Of a stretch of 64,000 bases of DNA, positions 17,732-27,320 are shown in pieces. Made by a program: the position numbers and the translations under genes. The notes beneath the pieces are model-generated. The model was not told where the DNA came from. It worked only from the letters and a program-made list of their open reading frames with translations, and ran no database searches. This DNA comes from Mycobacteroides immunogenum (GTDB taxonomy: Bacteria; Actinomycetota; Actinomycetes; Mycobacteriales; Mycobacteriaceae): positions 3,658,001 to 3,722,000 of the forward strand of contig NZ_CP011530.1 in assembly GCF_001605725.1 (NCBI RefSeq). Reading direction: 5' to 3'. The number at the start of each line of letters is the position of its first letter. Position 1 is the first letter of the stretch.

Positions 17732-19915
17732 TCACAGCATGCAGGAAACGCAACCCTCAACCTCGGTGCCTTCCAGCGCCATCTGCCGCAGCCGGATGTA
17801 GTACAGCGTCTTGATTCCCTTGCGCCAGGCGTAGATCTGCGCCTTGTTCACGTCACGCGTGCTGGCGGTGTCCTTGAAGAACAGTGTCAGCGACAAACCC
17901 TGATCCACGTGCTGGGTGGCCGCGGCGTAGGTGTCGATGATCTTCTCGTAGCCGATCTCGTACGCGTCCTGGTAGTACTCCAGGTTGTCGTTCGTCAGGT
18001 ACGGCGCCGGGTAGTAGGCCCGGCCGATCTTGCCTTCCTTGCGGATCTCAATCTTCGAGGCAACCGGGTGAATCGACGACGTCGAGTGGTTGATGTACGA
18101 GATCGAGCCCGTCGGCGGCACCGCTTGCAGGTTCTGGTTGTAGATACCGTGCTGCTGCACCGATTCCTTCAACCGCAGCCAATCATCCTGTGCCGGAATG
18201 CGAATCCCGGCATCGGCGAACAGCTGGCGCACCTTCTCGGTCTTCGGCTCCCACACCTGCTCGGTGTACTTGTCGAAGAACTCGCCGCTGGCGTACTTGG
18301 ATCTGTCGAACCCGCCGAACTTCGTACCCCGCTCAATGGCAATGCGGTTCGACGCCTTCAGCGCGTGATAGAGCACGGTGTAGAAGTAGATGTTGGTGAA
18401 GTCGACACCCTCTTCGGAACCGTAGAAAATGCGCTCACGCGCCAGGTAGCCGTGCAGGTTCATCTGGCCCAGGCCGATGGCGTGAGAGTCGTTGTTGCCC
18501 TGCTCGATCGACGGCACCGACCAGATATGCGTCTGATCCGACACCGCGGTCAGCGCGCGAATAGCCACCTCGATGGTCTGCGCGAAATCCGGCGAATCCA
18601 TCGTCTTGGCGATGTTGAGCGAACCCAGGTTGCACGAGATGTCCTTGCCTACCTTGGCGTAGGACAGGTCGTCGTTGAACAGCGAGGGCGTCGACACCTG
18701 CAGGATCTCCGAGCACAGGTTCGAGTGCGTGATCTTGCCCTCGATGGGGTTGGCCCGGTTCACGGTGTCCTCGTACATGATGTACGGGTAGCCGGACTCG
18801 AACTGCAGCTCGGCGAGGGTCTGGAAGAACTCGCGCGCCTTGATCTTCGTCTTCCGGATCTGGCCGTTATCGACCATCTCGTAGTACTTTTCGGTGACGT
18901 TGATGTCCGCGAACGGCACCCCATAGGTGCGCTCGACGTCGTACGGCGAGAACAGGTACATGTCCTCGTTCTTCTTGGCCAGCTCGAAGGTGATGTCCGG
19001 GATCACCACGCCCAGCGAGAGGGTCTTGATGCGGATCTTCTCATCGGCGTTCTCGCGCTTGGTGTCCAAGAAGCGGTAGATGTCCGGGTGATGCGCGTGC
19101 AGGTACACCGCACCGGCGCCCTGGCGAGCACCGAGCTGGTTGGCGTAGGAGAACGAGTCTTCCAGCAGCTTCATGATCGGGATGACACCCGAACTCTGGT
19201 TCTCGATGTTCTTGATCGGCGCACCGTGCTCACGAATGTTGGTGAGCAGCAATGCAACACCACCACCACGCTTGGACAGCTGCAGCGCCGAGTTGATGGA
19301 GCGCCCGATGGACTCCATGTTGTCCTCGATACGCAGCAGGAAGCAGGACACCGGCTCGCCGCGCTGCTTCTTGCCGGAGTTGAGGAAGGTCGGGGTAGCC
19401 GGCTGGAACCGGCCGTCGATGATCTCGTCGACCAGCTTCTCGGCCAGCTGCAGATCGCCGTCGGCCAGAGTCAGCGCCACCATGACGACACGATCCTCGA
19501 AGCGCTCCAGGTATCGCTTACCGTCGAAGGTCTTAAGCGTGTACGAGGTGTAGTACTTGAACGCACCGAGGAAGGTCGGGAAGCGGAACTTCTTGGCGTA
19601 CGCGCGATCCAGCAGTGACTTCACGAAGTTGCGCGAGTACTGGTCCAGCACCTCGCGCTCGTAGTACTCCTTCTCGATCAGGTAATCGAGCTTCTCGTCC
19701 TGATTGTGGAAGAACACCGTGTTCTGGTTGACGTGCTGCAGGAAGTACTGCCGCGCGGCCGCAGCGTCTTTGTCGAACTGGATTTTGCCCTCTGCGTCAT
19801 ACAGATTGAGCATCGCGTTGAGCGCGTGATAGTCCAGCTCGCCGTGAGCCGAGCCGTGCGCAGAGGTCACTGGTTCTGCAGTTGTCGCGGTTGGCGCCAC
19901 GGTGTGTCCTTCCAA
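17732..19915 (-). CDS. nrdE: Class Ib ribonucleotide reductase alpha subunit NrdE
   Basis: This 727-residue catalytic subunit reduces NDPs to dNDPs with NrdF. Visible features are the active-site cysteine segments [10 protein letters not shown] and [12 protein letters not shown], the thiyl-radical region around NLCSEILQ, and the C-terminal redox pair CVSCML that is re-reduced by NrdH. Length and sequence match mycobacterial NrdE. The gene ends the nrdH-nrdI-nrdE operon; its ATG lies 49 bp inside nrdI, and a GTG at 19900 is an alternative start. Transcription stops at the hairpin 17680-17719, and control by NrdR is suggested by sites upstream of nrdH. Confidence 0.97.
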   Translation of the reverse strand: MEGHTVAPTATTAEPVTSAHGSAHGELDYHALNAMLNLYDAEGKIQFDKDAAAARQYFLQHVNQNTVFFHNQDEKLDYLIEKEYYEREVLDQYSRNFVKSLLDRAYAKKFRFPTFLGAFKYYTSYTLKTFDGKRYLERFEDRVVMVALTLADGDLQLAEKLVDEIIDGRFQPATPTFLNSGKKQRGEPVSCFLLRIEDNMESIGRSINSALQLSKRGGGVALLLTNIREHGAPIKNIENQSSGVIPIMKLLEDSFSYANQLGARQGAGAVYLHAHHPDIYRFLDTKRENADEKIRIKTLSLGVVIPDITFELAKKNEDMYLFSPYDVERTYGVPFADINVTEKYYEMVDNGQIRKTKIKAREFFQTLAELQFESGYPYIMYEDTVNRANPIEGKITHSNLCSEILQVSTPSLFNDDLSYAKVGKDISCNLGSLNIAKTMDSPDFAQTIEVAIRALTAVSDQTHIWSVPSIEQGNNDSHAIGLGQMNLHGYLARERIFYGSEEGVDFTNIYFYTVLYHALKASNRIAIERGTKFGGFDRSKYASGEFFDKYTEQVWEPKTEKVRQLFADAGIRIPAQDDWLRLKESVQQHGIYNQNLQAVPPTGSISYINHSTSSIHPVASKIEIRKEGKIGRAYYPAPYLTNDNLEYYQDAYEIGYEKIIDTYAAATQHVDQGLSLTLFFKDTASTRDVNKAQIYAWRKGIKTLYYIRLRQMALEGTEVEGCVSCML

Positions 19916-20307
19916 AATTCATCGAGTCCGGCGAGCACTTGCTCCACATCTTCAGCGGTGCCCATGAGTTCAAAGCGATACAGATACGGCACGTCACACT
20001 TGGCCGAAATGACCTTGCCCGCGTAGCAGTACTCGGCCCCGAAATTGGTGTTTCCGGCCGCGATGACACCACGGATCAAGGATCGGTTTTTTTCGTTGTT
20101 GAGAAATTTGACGACCTGCTTGGGGACGTATCCCCCGGCCTTGCCGGGCACCGGATGCCCGCCGCCGTAGGTCGGCACGACCAGAACGTAGGGGTCGTTG
20201 ACCTCTATATCGCCGCGCAGCGGGATCCGGGTGGCAGGAGCACCCAACTTCTGGACGAAGCGGTGGGTGTTCTCCGACACGCTGGAGAAATAGACCAGAT
20301 GGGCCAT
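19867..20307 (-). CDS. nrdI: NrdI flavodoxin-like assembly protein
   Basis: This 146-residue flavodoxin-like protein supplies the oxidant, via FMN, that generates the Mn(III)-tyrosyl radical in NrdF. It starts with [18 protein letters not shown], the FMN phosphate-loop region, and contains VPTYGGG and [15 protein letters not shown], typical of the family. It lies 28 bp downstream of nrdH and overlaps nrdE by 49 bp, which indicates translational coupling. Confidence 0.95.
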   Translation of the reverse strand: MAHLVYFSSVSENTHRFVQKLGAPATRIPLRGDIEVNDPYVLVVPTYGGGHPVPGKAGGYVPKQVVKFLNNEKNRSLIRGVIAAGNTNFGAEYCYAGKVISAKCDVPYLYRFELMGTAEDVEQVLAGLDEFWKDTPWRQPRQLQNQ

Positions 20308-20335
20308 GCCCGACTCCCGTACGACTTACTACCTA

Positions 20336-20578
20336 TTAGGCAGAGACGGCGACCGCGCCGGCGAGGGCCTTGATGCGGTCAGGACGGAAACCCGACCAGT
20401 GATCGTCACCGGCGACCACCACGGGCGCCTGCAGATAGCCGAGTGCCATCACGTAGTCACGAGCCTCGGGGACCTCGGTGATGTCCACGACGCTGTATTC
20501 GATGCCCTGCTTGTCTAGGGCCTTGTACGTCGCGTTGCACTGTACGCAGGCGGGCTTGGTGTAGACGGTGATGCTCAT
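20336..20578 (-). CDS. nrdH: NrdH glutaredoxin-like redoxin
   Basis: This 80-residue redoxin has the CVQC active site at residues 12-15 (YTKPACVQC) and the NrdH-type ending GFRPDRIKAL. It passes electrons from thioredoxin reductase to the C-terminal cysteines of NrdE. First gene of the nrdHIE operon, with a GAGGAGC ribosome site. The NrdR-like pair lies about 170-220 bp upstream. Confidence 0.96.
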   Translation of the reverse strand: MSITVYTKPACVQCNATYKALDKQGIEYSVVDITEVPEARDYVMALGYLQAPVVVAGDDHWSGFRPDRIKALAGAVAVSA

Positions 20579-20750
20579 GCGTAGCTCCTCAGCGAATCGA
20601 TCGTAGACATCTCAACAAAGTTTTCAGCAGTCCAGCGCCCGGGAAAATTCCGCGCCGCCCGTGGTGGCTGAGCGCCGGGATTGGCGCCAATATCTGGCGA
20701 AAATCCGGGCCGGGCGGCCCGGATTCATTCCCGGCCTTTCGGTGTTCCAG

Positions 20751-20798
20751 ACACTACACCTAGTGTCCGACAATCGGAACTCATACAAGATGTTCTGA
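20751..20798 (-). promoter_or_regulatory. Paired NrdR boxes upstream of nrdHIE
   Basis: ACACTACACCTAGTGT (20751-20766) matches the NrdR consensus ACACWATATATWGTGT at 13 of 16 positions and is a near-perfect palindrome. ATACAAGATGTTCTGA (20783-20798) matches at 11. Their centres are 32 bp apart, exactly as in the pair before nrdF, which supports joint control of both units by NrdR. Confidence 0.82.
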
Positions 20799-21227
20799 AC
20801 AACATTCGTGAAATTCCCTGGTCGTGAGACTTGGTACCCCCAAAGTCCCGGCGTGTCGCAACTGCGGCATGTCCGGGCAAGCGGCGATGGCTGGAACATG
20901 TGGGGTGTCTACCACGCGGCACCGACACCGGCTAGCAGACCGACCACCGCCGGGCAAACGTTTTCGCCCGGCGAGTCTGTGGAAACTGTGGAGTTCTGTG
21001 GACGAATCTGGGGACAGATCCAGATCACGCGGAAGAGCCCCTGGTGGCCGGCCGCCCACCGCACGTAGGCGACACCCGGGCACCCGGCCGGCCGGGGCGC
21101 CGATCTGTTCGCCGGAAAATGACTCGGCTCCGCATGGCAGCACACGACGGCGCGCTAAGCTGCCACGCCAAGGACTGCCGGTTTACTCAACGGCGCGACA
21201 ATCACCAGCACCGGAGGTAGTCCCACC
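20799..21227. other. Long intergenic region with clustered DnaA-box-like repeats
   Basis: No convincing gene was found in these 429 bp; open frames exist on both strands but show no family features or good ribosome sites. Three TGTGGA hexamers occur at 20978, 20987 and 20997, about one helical turn apart; the third extends to a complement close to the mycobacterial DnaA box TTGTCCACA. The stretch must hold the promoter of the MFS gene, and may hold distal control sites of nrdHIE. Confidence 0.4.
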
Positions 21228-22553
21228 ATGACGTCATCCCCGGCAGGGTCGCCGCAGCAGATGACGCACTCAGGTACCAGCCCCCGCAGAGTGTTCATGG
21301 CCAGCGCGGTGGGGTCGGCCATCGAGTTCTACGACTTCTATATCTATGGCACGGCGGCCGCACTCGTCTTCCCGACGGTCTTTTTCCCGAATCTCAGCCA
21401 CTCCCTGGCGCTCTTCGCATCGATCGCCACCTTCAGCACCGCGTTTCTGGCCCGCCCGATCGGTGCCGCCCTGTTCGGCCACTACGGCGACCGCTTGAGC
21501 CGTAAAGGCACCTTGGTGGTCACCCTCATCACCATGGGGCTCGCCACCATGGCGGTCGGGCTGGTTCCCGGCGCCGCCTCGATCGGGGCCGCGGCACCGG
21601 CAGCCATCGTCTTACTGCGCCTTATCCAGGGCCTCGCGGTCGGCGGCGAGTGGAGTGGTGCGGCATTGCTCTCCTCCGAGTACTCGCCAAGCCAGAACCG
21701 CGGCCGCGCTGCCACCGCCGTGCCGATCGGAACCTCAATCGGGCTGTTACTCAGCAGCCTGGTCTTTCTGGTGGTCAGCATTACGGTCGGGGAAAACAGC
21801 CCCGCATTCCTGTCGTGGGGCTGGCGAGTTCCCTTTATTGCCAGCGGACTCCTGGTAGCAGTGGGCCTGTACATCCGGCTCCAGATCGCCGAGACGCCGG
21901 AGTTCGCCGACGCCAAGGCGCACCACAAGCTGGTCACATCACCCCTGCGACACGTCATGATGGAGAGCCCGCGCACGTTGGCCCTCACCACCGGCACGAT
22001 GCTGATCATCTTCGCGCTGTCCTTCATGACGAACACCTACTTCCCTGGGTTCGCCAGGGCCGAATTGCACTTCTCGCGAGCGGCCATTCTCGCCGCCGGG
22101 GCGCTCGGCGCCATTGTTCTGATGGCCTCCGCGGCAGCCGGAGGAATCCTGAGTGACCAGCTAGGCCGACGGCGGGTGATATTGACCAGCATGTGCCTGA
22201 TGCTTCCGTGGACGCTGGTGGTCACTCCCCTGCTGACCAGTGGTCCTTTCTGGGCTTATCTGGCAGCCCTGGCGCTCACCTATGTGTTGTTCGGGCTTGC
22301 CTTCGGCCCGATGTCGAGCTTCCTTCCGGAGTCCTACCCGGTAGGCACCCGCTATAGCGGTACCGGCGTGGCGTTCAACGTGGCCGGCGTGTTCGGGGGC
22401 GCCGTTCCGCCACTGATCGCCGGCCCGCTGCAGAACACCCTGGGCAGCTGGGCAGTCGGCCTGATGCTGCTGATCATCTGCGCCATCAGCGTCGCCTCCG
22501 TTGCAGGCATGCAAGAAACATGGTCAGGCGCACCCCGCTGGAACGGCCGGTAA
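21228..22553 (+). CDS. MFS metabolite:H+ symporter (MHS family)
   Basis: This 441-residue transporter has about 12 membrane helices. The N-terminal FMASAVGSAIEFYDFYIYGT and the loop GHYGDRLSRKGTLV between helices 2 and 3 are hallmarks of the proline/shikimate-type metabolite:proton symporters. It probably imports a carboxylate or amino-acid-like compound; the substrate is not predictable. The start follows GGAGGTAGTCCCACC. It lies between nrdHIE and the FMN reductase, and ends at a bidirectional terminator. Confidence 0.9.
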   Translation: MTSSPAGSPQQMTHSGTSPRRVFMASAVGSAIEFYDFYIYGTAAALVFPTVFFPNLSHSLALFASIATFSTAFLARPIGAALFGHYGDRLSRKGTLVVTLITMGLATMAVGLVPGAASIGAAAPAAIVLLRLIQGLAVGGEWSGAALLSSEYSPSQNRGRAATAVPIGTSIGLLLSSLVFLVVSITVGENSPAFLSWGWRVPFIASGLLVAVGLYIRLQIAETPEFADAKAHHKLVTSPLRHVMMESPRTLALTTGTMLIIFALSFMTNTYFPGFARAELHFSRAAILAAGALGAIVLMASAAAGGILSDQLGRRRVILTSMCLMLPWTLVVTPLLTSGPFWAYLAALALTYVLFGLAFGPMSSFLPESYPVGTRYSGTGVAFNVAGVFGGAVPPLIAGPLQNTLGSWAVGLMLLIICAISVASVAGMQETWSGAPRWNGR

Positions 22554-22557
22554 AACA

Positions 22558-22594
22558 CAATTGCCTGCCATCGGTTCGCGATGACGGGCAATTG
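22558..22594. terminator. Bidirectional terminator between MFS and FMN reductase genes
   Basis: Arms CAATTGCCTGCCATCG and CGATGACGGGCAATTG pair with two mismatches around a 5-nt loop, between two convergent stop codons (22553 and 22605). Confidence 0.8.
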
Positions 22595-22604
22595 GTTTCC
22601 GTGA

Positions 22605-23141
22605 TTACTCCGCGGTCAATGCGTCCAATATCTTGGTCAGCTCGGCGACCGTCTCGGCATGCTCACGCGGGTGATTGCCATCGAAGGCCGACGACGGCAC
22701 CGCGAGCTTGACGTCCTCGAGCACATTGGCAGTCGCGATGCCGGCAGCCTTGCGGGTCTCATCGATCGCCCAGACGCCGCCATAACGGCCCGCCGAAGTT
22801 CCGATCACCACTGTCGGCTTGCCCTTGAAAACGCTCGAGCCGAAGGGGCGCGACAGCCAGTCGATCGCATTCTTCAGCGAGCTGGAAATGGTGCCGTTGT
22901 TCTCCGGGCTGACCAGCAGCACCGCGTCGGCTCCCGCGATGGCCGATCGCAGGGCGGCTGCGGCGGCGGGTGCGTTGTCGCCGTCGAGGTCCTCGTTGTA
23001 GTGCGGAAGATCGGCCAGGCCCTCGTAGATGCTCACGCTGACGCCGTCCGGCGCGCTCTCCGCGGCTGCCTCAGCGAGCTGCCGATTGACCGATGCCTTG
23101 CGCAGGCTTCCGACGATTGCCAGCACCTTCTTCTCTGCCAT
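22605..23141 (-). CDS. NAD(P)H-dependent FMN reductase
   Basis: This 178-residue flavodoxin-fold enzyme of the NADPH_FMN_red family (SsuE/chromate-reductase type) has the phosphate loop GSLRKASVNRQLAEAA near the N-terminus, the flavin-contact motif SPENNGTISSSLKNAIDW and GTSAGRYGG. It reduces FMN or quinones with NAD(P)H and could feed the luciferase-like monooxygenases encoded nearby. I start at the ATG at 23141, which has a GAAAGG site upstream; a GTG at 23150 is possible. It is divergent from a TetR gene, as for Rv3054c-Rv3055 in M. tuberculosis. Confidence 0.9.
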   Translation of the reverse strand: MAEKKVLAIVGSLRKASVNRQLAEAAAESAPDGVSVSIYEGLADLPHYNEDLDGDNAPAAAAALRSAIAGADAVLLVSPENNGTISSSLKNAIDWLSRPFGSSVFKGKPTVVIGTSAGRYGGVWAIDETRKAAGIATANVLEDVKLAVPSSAFDGNHPREHAETVAELTKILDALTAE

Positions 23142-23211
23142 ATTGCCCACCTTTCATCAGAGCGGCACGTTTGTCGCACCTACATCCTGCTTCTTTGTCA
23201 CGTTCTACAAT

Positions 23212-23227
23212 ACGGACTGTGGTCCGT
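23212..23227. promoter_or_regulatory. Operator-like inverted repeat between FMN reductase and TetR
   Basis: ACGGAC-TGTG-GTCCGT is a perfect inverted repeat with 6-bp arms in the 116-bp divergent promoter region. It lies 30 bp from the TetR start and overlaps a TACAAT sequence, so it is a likely operator for autoregulation and control of the reductase. Confidence 0.6.
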
Positions 23228-23257
23228 TTTATTCTCAGCGGCTACTATCGAGGTGTT

Positions 23258-23872
23258 ATGCCTGGTCAAGAAATCCCCCTGCTTTCTGTCGACCTTGCGC
23301 AGAATCCCGCCCGCGAGCGAGCCGTCGCGACCCGTAATCGTGCCCTGCTCCTGGACGCCGCCCGTCGGCTGCTCGACGAGGTGGGTCCGGACGGAATGTC
23401 GATGGACGCCGTCGCCAACGCGGCAGGTGTCGGCAAGGGCACGCTGTTCCGTCGTTTCGGCAGCCGCACCGGACTGCTACTGGCACTGCTCGACCACGAG
23501 GAGCACATCGAGCAGCAAGCATTCATGTTCGGGCCGCCACCCCTTGGCCCCGACGCTCCCCCGCTCACGCGGCTCGTCGCGTTCGGAAAAGCCCGACTCG
23601 CTTTCCTGGAGCGCCATCTCGATCTGGCCCGCGCCACCACCGCGGACGCCGACGCGTGGCACAACGCACCGCCGACCATGCTGGTCCGCTCACACATCCG
23701 GTCGCTGCTGGCCCAGCTCGAATGCACCGGCGATCTCAACGCACAGACCCATGCTCTGATGTCGATCATTGATCCCGGATACGTGCATTTCGCCACCAGA
23801 TCCAACGGCCAGTCGATGACCCAACTCGGAGACGCCTGGGAGGACCTGGTGCACAAGGTGTGCGCACGCTGA
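23258..23872 (+). CDS. TetR family regulator (Rv3055-like)
   Basis: This 204-residue protein has the TetR helix-turn-helix at about 28-72 ([36 protein letters not shown]). The [14 protein letters not shown] recognition helix places it in a common actinobacterial subgroup. I use the ATG at 23258; the upstream open frame to 23093 covers the promoter and is not credible. It probably controls the divergent FMN reductase through the repeat at 23212-23227. The ligand is unknown. Confidence 0.9.
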   Translation: MPGQEIPLLSVDLAQNPARERAVATRNRALLLDAARRLLDEVGPDGMSMDAVANAAGVGKGTLFRRFGSRTGLLLALLDHEEHIEQQAFMFGPPPLGPDAPPLTRLVAFGKARLAFLERHLDLARATTADADAWHNAPPTMLVRSHIRSLLAQLECTGDLNAQTHALMSIIDPGYVHFATRSNGQSMTQLGDAWEDLVHKVCAR

Positions 23873-23894
23873 CGGAGCGTTCTACAGTCGGGCC

Positions 23895-24716
23895 ATGAAG
23901 AGCCTTCGCGAAGAGATCCGGTCCGCCCTCGACGTCTCCCCCACGATCGATCCGGCTGCCGAGGTCTCCCGACGGGTGGGCTTCCTCAAAGACTATTTAA
24001 GAGCCAGCGGGACAAAGGGATTCGTACTCGGCATCTCCGGCGGGCAGGACAGCGCCCTGGCCGGGCGGCTGTGTCAGATCGCGGCGCAGGAATCGCGGCT
24101 CGAAGGTGTGGAGGCCGAATTCATCGCGATTCGGCTGCCCTACGGCATACAGGCCGATGAGGACGATGCCCAAGTAGCCCTTCGCTTTATCGACCCCGAC
24201 CGCACCATCGTCATCAACATCAAGGACACCTCCGACGCGGCAACTGCCGCCGTCGCGGAGGCACTCGGCGAGGCACCATCGGACTTCGTGAAGGGCAATA
24301 TCAAGGCCCGGGAACGAATGGTCGTCCAGTATGCGGCGGCCGGACAACACCGGCTGCTGGTCGTCGGCACCGACCACGCCGCCGAGGCGGTGACAGGATT
24401 CTTCACCAAGTTCGGTGACGGCGGCGTCGATGTCACCCCACTCACGGGACTCACCAAACGCCAAGGCGCTCAGATTCTTTCCCATCTCGGCGCACCGGAG
24501 AGCATCTCCCACAAGGTACCCACCGCCGACCTGGAGGATGACCGCCCCGCACTTCCCGACGAGGTTGCCCTCGGCGTCACCTACGCACAAATCGATGACT
24601 ACCTGGAGGGCAAGGCGGTTACCGTCGAGGCCGCCGACCGCATCGAACGGTGGTACCTGCAGACCCGGCACAAGCGCGCGGTTCCGATCACCCCGTTCGA
24701 CAGCTGGTGGCGCTAG
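23895..24716 (+). CDS. nadE: NH3-dependent NAD+ synthetase (short form)
   Basis: This 273-residue enzyme converts nicotinate adenine dinucleotide, ATP and ammonia to NAD+. The P-loop SGGQDS is at 48-53, and [20 protein letters not shown] and [12 protein letters not shown] are typical of the E. coli/Bacillus type. It lacks the N-terminal nitrilase-like glutaminase domain that makes the usual mycobacterial NadE about 680 residues long, so it is probably an extra copy. It starts 22 bp after the TetR stop and may be cotranscribed with it. In M. tuberculosis this position holds dinB2 instead. Confidence 0.93.
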   Translation: MKSLREEIRSALDVSPTIDPAAEVSRRVGFLKDYLRASGTKGFVLGISGGQDSALAGRLCQIAAQESRLEGVEAEFIAIRLPYGIQADEDDAQVALRFIDPDRTIVINIKDTSDAATAAVAEALGEAPSDFVKGNIKARERMVVQYAAAGQHRLLVVGTDHAAEAVTGFFTKFGDGGVDVTPLTGLTKRQGAQILSHLGAPESISHKVPTADLEDDRPALPDEVALGVTYAQIDDYLEGKAVTVEAADRIERWYLQTRHKRAVPITPFDSWWR

Positions 24717-25597
24717 GAATCAACGGACGGCGAGCTGGGGCCCGCCTTCTGAAACCCGGGCCGCAGCGCATTGGTGAACGCATAGTTGGCCACCCGCATC
24801 GCGACGCTGTACGGCCACCACAACGTGCGCTTGAACAGATAGAGCGCCCGGATGTCGACCGAGGTGTACACCAGGTAGCGGTTATGCCGGATGCCGTACA
24901 CGATGCGCTCGGCCACCTTCTCCGGGCTCACCGCATGGCCCACAAACCGCCCTATCCACCTGGCCACCTTCTCGTTCTCACGGTCCACACCGGCGATGTC
25001 GACGGTGCGTACCAACGGAGTGTTGACGGCGCCGGGCACCACTACCGTGACACCGATCTTGTACCGCGCCAGATCGAACCGCAGCACCTCCGAGACCCCC
25101 CGCAGGCCGTACTTGCTGGCGCTGTAGGCCGCATGCCACGGAAGAGCGACAATGCCCGCAGCCGACGAAACGTTCACGATCTGGCCGCCGTTGCGTGCCT
25201 TGATCATCGCGGGGACGAAACTCTCGATGACGTGGATGGGCCCCATCAGGTTGATATCGACCACCGAGCGCCACTGCTTGTGGCTGAGACGGTCCACAGA
25301 GCCCCACACAGATATGCCCGCGATGTTGAGCAAGACATCCATGCTTGGGTGGGTCGCCAGGATGTCGGAGGCGAAGGCGGATACCGCGTCGTAGTCAGAA
25401 ACATCCAGCGCCCGATAGGCGCTGACCTTCCCCCCGGCCGCCTTGATCTCCTCGACAACGGACTCGAGCCCGTCGGCGGCTCGATCGGTCAAAAACAGCT
25501 CGGCACCCTCGCGCCCCAAACGCAGCGCGGTGGCCCGTCCAATACCGCTGGCAGCTCCCGTGACGAAGCAGCGCTTACCGGTGAAGTCGTACGCCAT
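24713..25597 (-). CDS. Short-chain dehydrogenase (Rv3057c-like)
   Basis: This 294-residue SDR starts [20 protein letters not shown], with the cofactor motif [15 protein letters not shown] in place of NNAG, VSSAAG and the YSASK catalytic pair. A hydrophobic C-terminal part resembles the acetoin-dehydrogenase-like SDRs of mycobacteria that act on lipids. The frame is open upstream to 25714, but the conserved fold starts at the ATG at 25597. Its stop overlaps the nadE stop region by 4 bp in convergent orientation. Confidence 0.88.
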   Translation of the reverse strand: MAYDFTGKRCFVTGAASGIGRATALRLGREGAELFLTDRAADGLESVVEEIKAAGGKVSAYRALDVSDYDAVSAFASDILATHPSMDVLLNIAGISVWGSVDRLSHKQWRSVVDINLMGPIHVIESFVPAMIKARNGGQIVNVSSAAGIVALPWHAAYSASKYGLRGVSEVLRFDLARYKIGVTVVVPGAVNTPLVRTVDIAGVDRENEKVARWIGRFVGHAVSPEKVAERIVYGIRHNRYLVYTSVDIRALYLFKRTLWWPYSVAMRVANYAFTNALRPGFQKAGPSSPSVDS

Positions 25598-25665
25598 TAC
25601 TGAACCGTACCGGCCGACAATCTTGAATTTCTGCGCGGCCCGATAGCAAACGGTACCTTCGAAAG

Positions 25666-26610
25666 ATGATCTTTCCCGGCACGCAATCTCGCCGAAGTTG
25701 GTTACCTTGGGCAACTACACTTGCAGTAGCGCTGATGGCGTCTGCGGCATGCTCGGGCAATTCGCCCGCACGGACCGAAGCGCCCGATTCCGGGATTTAC
25801 CCCGCCACCGCGGCACCCACCTACACTCAGCCGCCGGCGGCCCCGTTGCGCGATTCGCCGCAGCAGGCTCCGCAGTACGGCCCGCCGACCGAATCCAAGC
25901 GCGACATCGTCAAGACCGGCACCATGACGATCATCGTCGCCAATCCGTCCGAGGCCGCCGACAAGGCGGCACAGCTCACCGAATCGGCCAACGGCCGGGT
26001 GGAGAGCCGCTCGGAGGACGCGGGGTCCCGAGCAGGCCGGGCGCAGACGTCGATCGTGCTACGCATCCCCGCGGCCAAGCTCGACGGCGTGCTGCGCGAT
26101 CTCAAGGAGCTGGGGAAGGTCAAGTCCGCCGACACCAAGAGCGATGACGTGACCTCGCAACGGGTCGACCTGGATGCCCGGATCGCGGCGCTGCAGACAT
26201 CCGTCGACCGGCTACTGGGGATCATGCGCGACTCCAAGGACACCGATGCCTTGATCAAGGCCGAGAGCGAGCTGTCCAAGCGGCAGGCCGACCTCGACAG
26301 TCTGCGCGCGCAGCGCAACCAGCTCGGCGAGCAGATTGCCTACAGCTCGGTCACCGTCACCTTCCTCGCCGAGGAGGTCGGCCTCCCGCCTGCACCGCCC
26401 AAGTACCAAGGGTTTTTCGGACAGGTAGAGCGCGGCTGGGACGGGCTCGTCGCGGCGGCCGACAATGTGCTGCTGCTGTTCGGATTGTTACTGCCCTGGC
26501 TGGGCGCGCTCGCCGTACTCGGCGGAATCGGCTACGGTGCGCGCCGCGCGGTACTGCGACGCCGATCCGATTCGGCGCAGCTACTGACCCAAAAGACAGA
26601 CACGCCATAA
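25666..26610 (+). CDS. DUF4349 lipoprotein with C-terminal membrane anchor
   Basis: This 314-residue protein has a signal sequence ending in a lipobox-like MASAAC (Cys about residue 29), a proline-rich linker and a DUF4349 domain (KTGTMTIIVANPSEAADKAA; VVLRIPAAKLDGVL-type core; long coiled coil around DLDARIAALQTSVDRLLGIM). The single C-terminal membrane helix (LLLFGLLLPWLGALAVLGGI) is followed by arginines. It is an envelope protein with no proven function. The 3' end overlaps the convergent TetR gene by 30 bp. Confidence 0.85.
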   Translation: MIFPGTQSRRSWLPWATTLAVALMASAACSGNSPARTEAPDSGIYPATAAPTYTQPPAAPLRDSPQQAPQYGPPTESKRDIVKTGTMTIIVANPSEAADKAAQLTESANGRVESRSEDAGSRAGRAQTSIVLRIPAAKLDGVLRDLKELGKVKSADTKSDDVTSQRVDLDARIAALQTSVDRLLGIMRDSKDTDALIKAESELSKRQADLDSLRAQRNQLGEQIAYSSVTVTFLAEEVGLPPAPPKYQGFFGQVERGWDGLVAAADNVLLLFGLLLPWLGALAVLGGIGYGARRAVLRRRSDSAQLLTQKTDTP

Positions 26611-27219
26611 GGTTTCGACAATAGCGATTGCGCGTGCGGAATCGCTATCGCGCCCGACGAATGAGGTGTCTCCGGACAACGTCGAGGCGGTAAGCGCCAC
26701 CAACGAGCGCACCAACGCGGGCAGGTCGTCAGAAAGCGGTTGCGCACCGCGCTCTTTCACCTCGATCTCCGCGATGCTGACGATCTTCTCGATGATGCCG
26801 TCGCTGAGATCGTCGAGCATGCCGGCGATCGTCGGGTCGGTGATCCGGGCTTCCATACAGGCCTTCATCAGCGGGTCGTTGTGCGCGAACACCAGAGCGG
26901 CACTGCCGACCATTCGTTGCGCGAACTGCTCAGGCGTCTCGGCCTCACCGCGCGATGCGAAGTAATGGGTGAGCTCTTCCAGTTCGGCGAGCGCGTCCCC
27001 GACCATTTGCGCGAGCACCGAGTACTTGCTGTCGAAGTAGAAGTAGAACCCCGACCTACCGACGCCCGCGCGCTCACTGATCGCACTGACCGAGAGGTCG
27101 GCGAAGCTGTGGTTTTCCGCGATGAGCTCTGCGACAGCCGTCATGATCGCGTCCCGCTGGCGATCGCCGCGGGTCTGCGTGCCACTGCGCGCTGGACTGA
27201 CCACTTGCACAGTTTGCAC
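26581..27219 (-). CDS. TetR family regulator of the cyp136 locus (Rv3058c-like)
   Basis: This 212-residue regulator has an N-terminal TetR helix-turn-helix (RQRDAIMTAVAELIAE, then ISERAGVGRSGFYFYFDSKY) and a helical ligand domain. I choose the GTG at 27219, because an open frame to 27285 would run through the operator. It is divergent from cyp136, and the ACTTGACACCCGTCAAGT palindrome lies between them. The same palindrome before the acyl-CoA synthetase suggests that gene is a second target. The inducer is probably a lipid or acyl-CoA, by inference from the targets. Confidence 0.88.
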   Translation of the reverse strand: MQTVQVVSPARSGTQTRGDRQRDAIMTAVAELIAENHSFADLSVSAISERAGVGRSGFYFYFDSKYSVLAQMVGDALAELEELTHYFASRGEAETPEQFAQRMVGSAALVFAHNDPLMKACMEARITDPTIAGMLDDLSDGIIEKIVSIAEIEVKERGAQPLSDDLPALVRSLVALTASTLSGDTSFVGRDSDSARAIAIVETLWRVCLLGQ

Positions 27220-27239
27220 CGAAACACCGTATGAACAGA

Positions 27240-27257
27240 ACTTGACACCCGTCAAGT
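27240..27257. promoter_or_regulatory. 18-bp TetR operator between TetR and cyp136
   Basis: ACTTGACACCCGTCAAGT is a perfect inverted repeat (arms ACTTGAC and GTCAAGT, spacer ACCC). It lies 21 bp from the TetR start and 64 bp from the cyp136 start, so it can repress both. An identical copy is at 38962-38979. Confidence 0.75.
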
Positions 27258-27320
27258 CCTGTGGCGAAGATGATCTGGAGCACATCGACGTGCTTGCCGC
27301 GAGCGAAGGAGCGACGCCCC

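Noticed and set aside
17909..19618. 569-codon open frame on the plus strand
   Set aside because: It lies wholly antisense to nrdE, is rich in Arg, Val, Leu and His as expected from the reverse frame of a high-GC gene, and has no family features.
20781..21231. Opposed 120-135-codon frames in the nrdH-MFS gap
   Set aside because: Neither has a good ribosome site, recognisable motif or plausible amino-acid composition; one overlaps the NrdR site and the other the MFS start.
22659..23759. 366-codon open frame on the plus strand
   Set aside because: It crosses the antisense of the FMN reductase and the wrong frame of the TetR gene, so it cannot be one gene.
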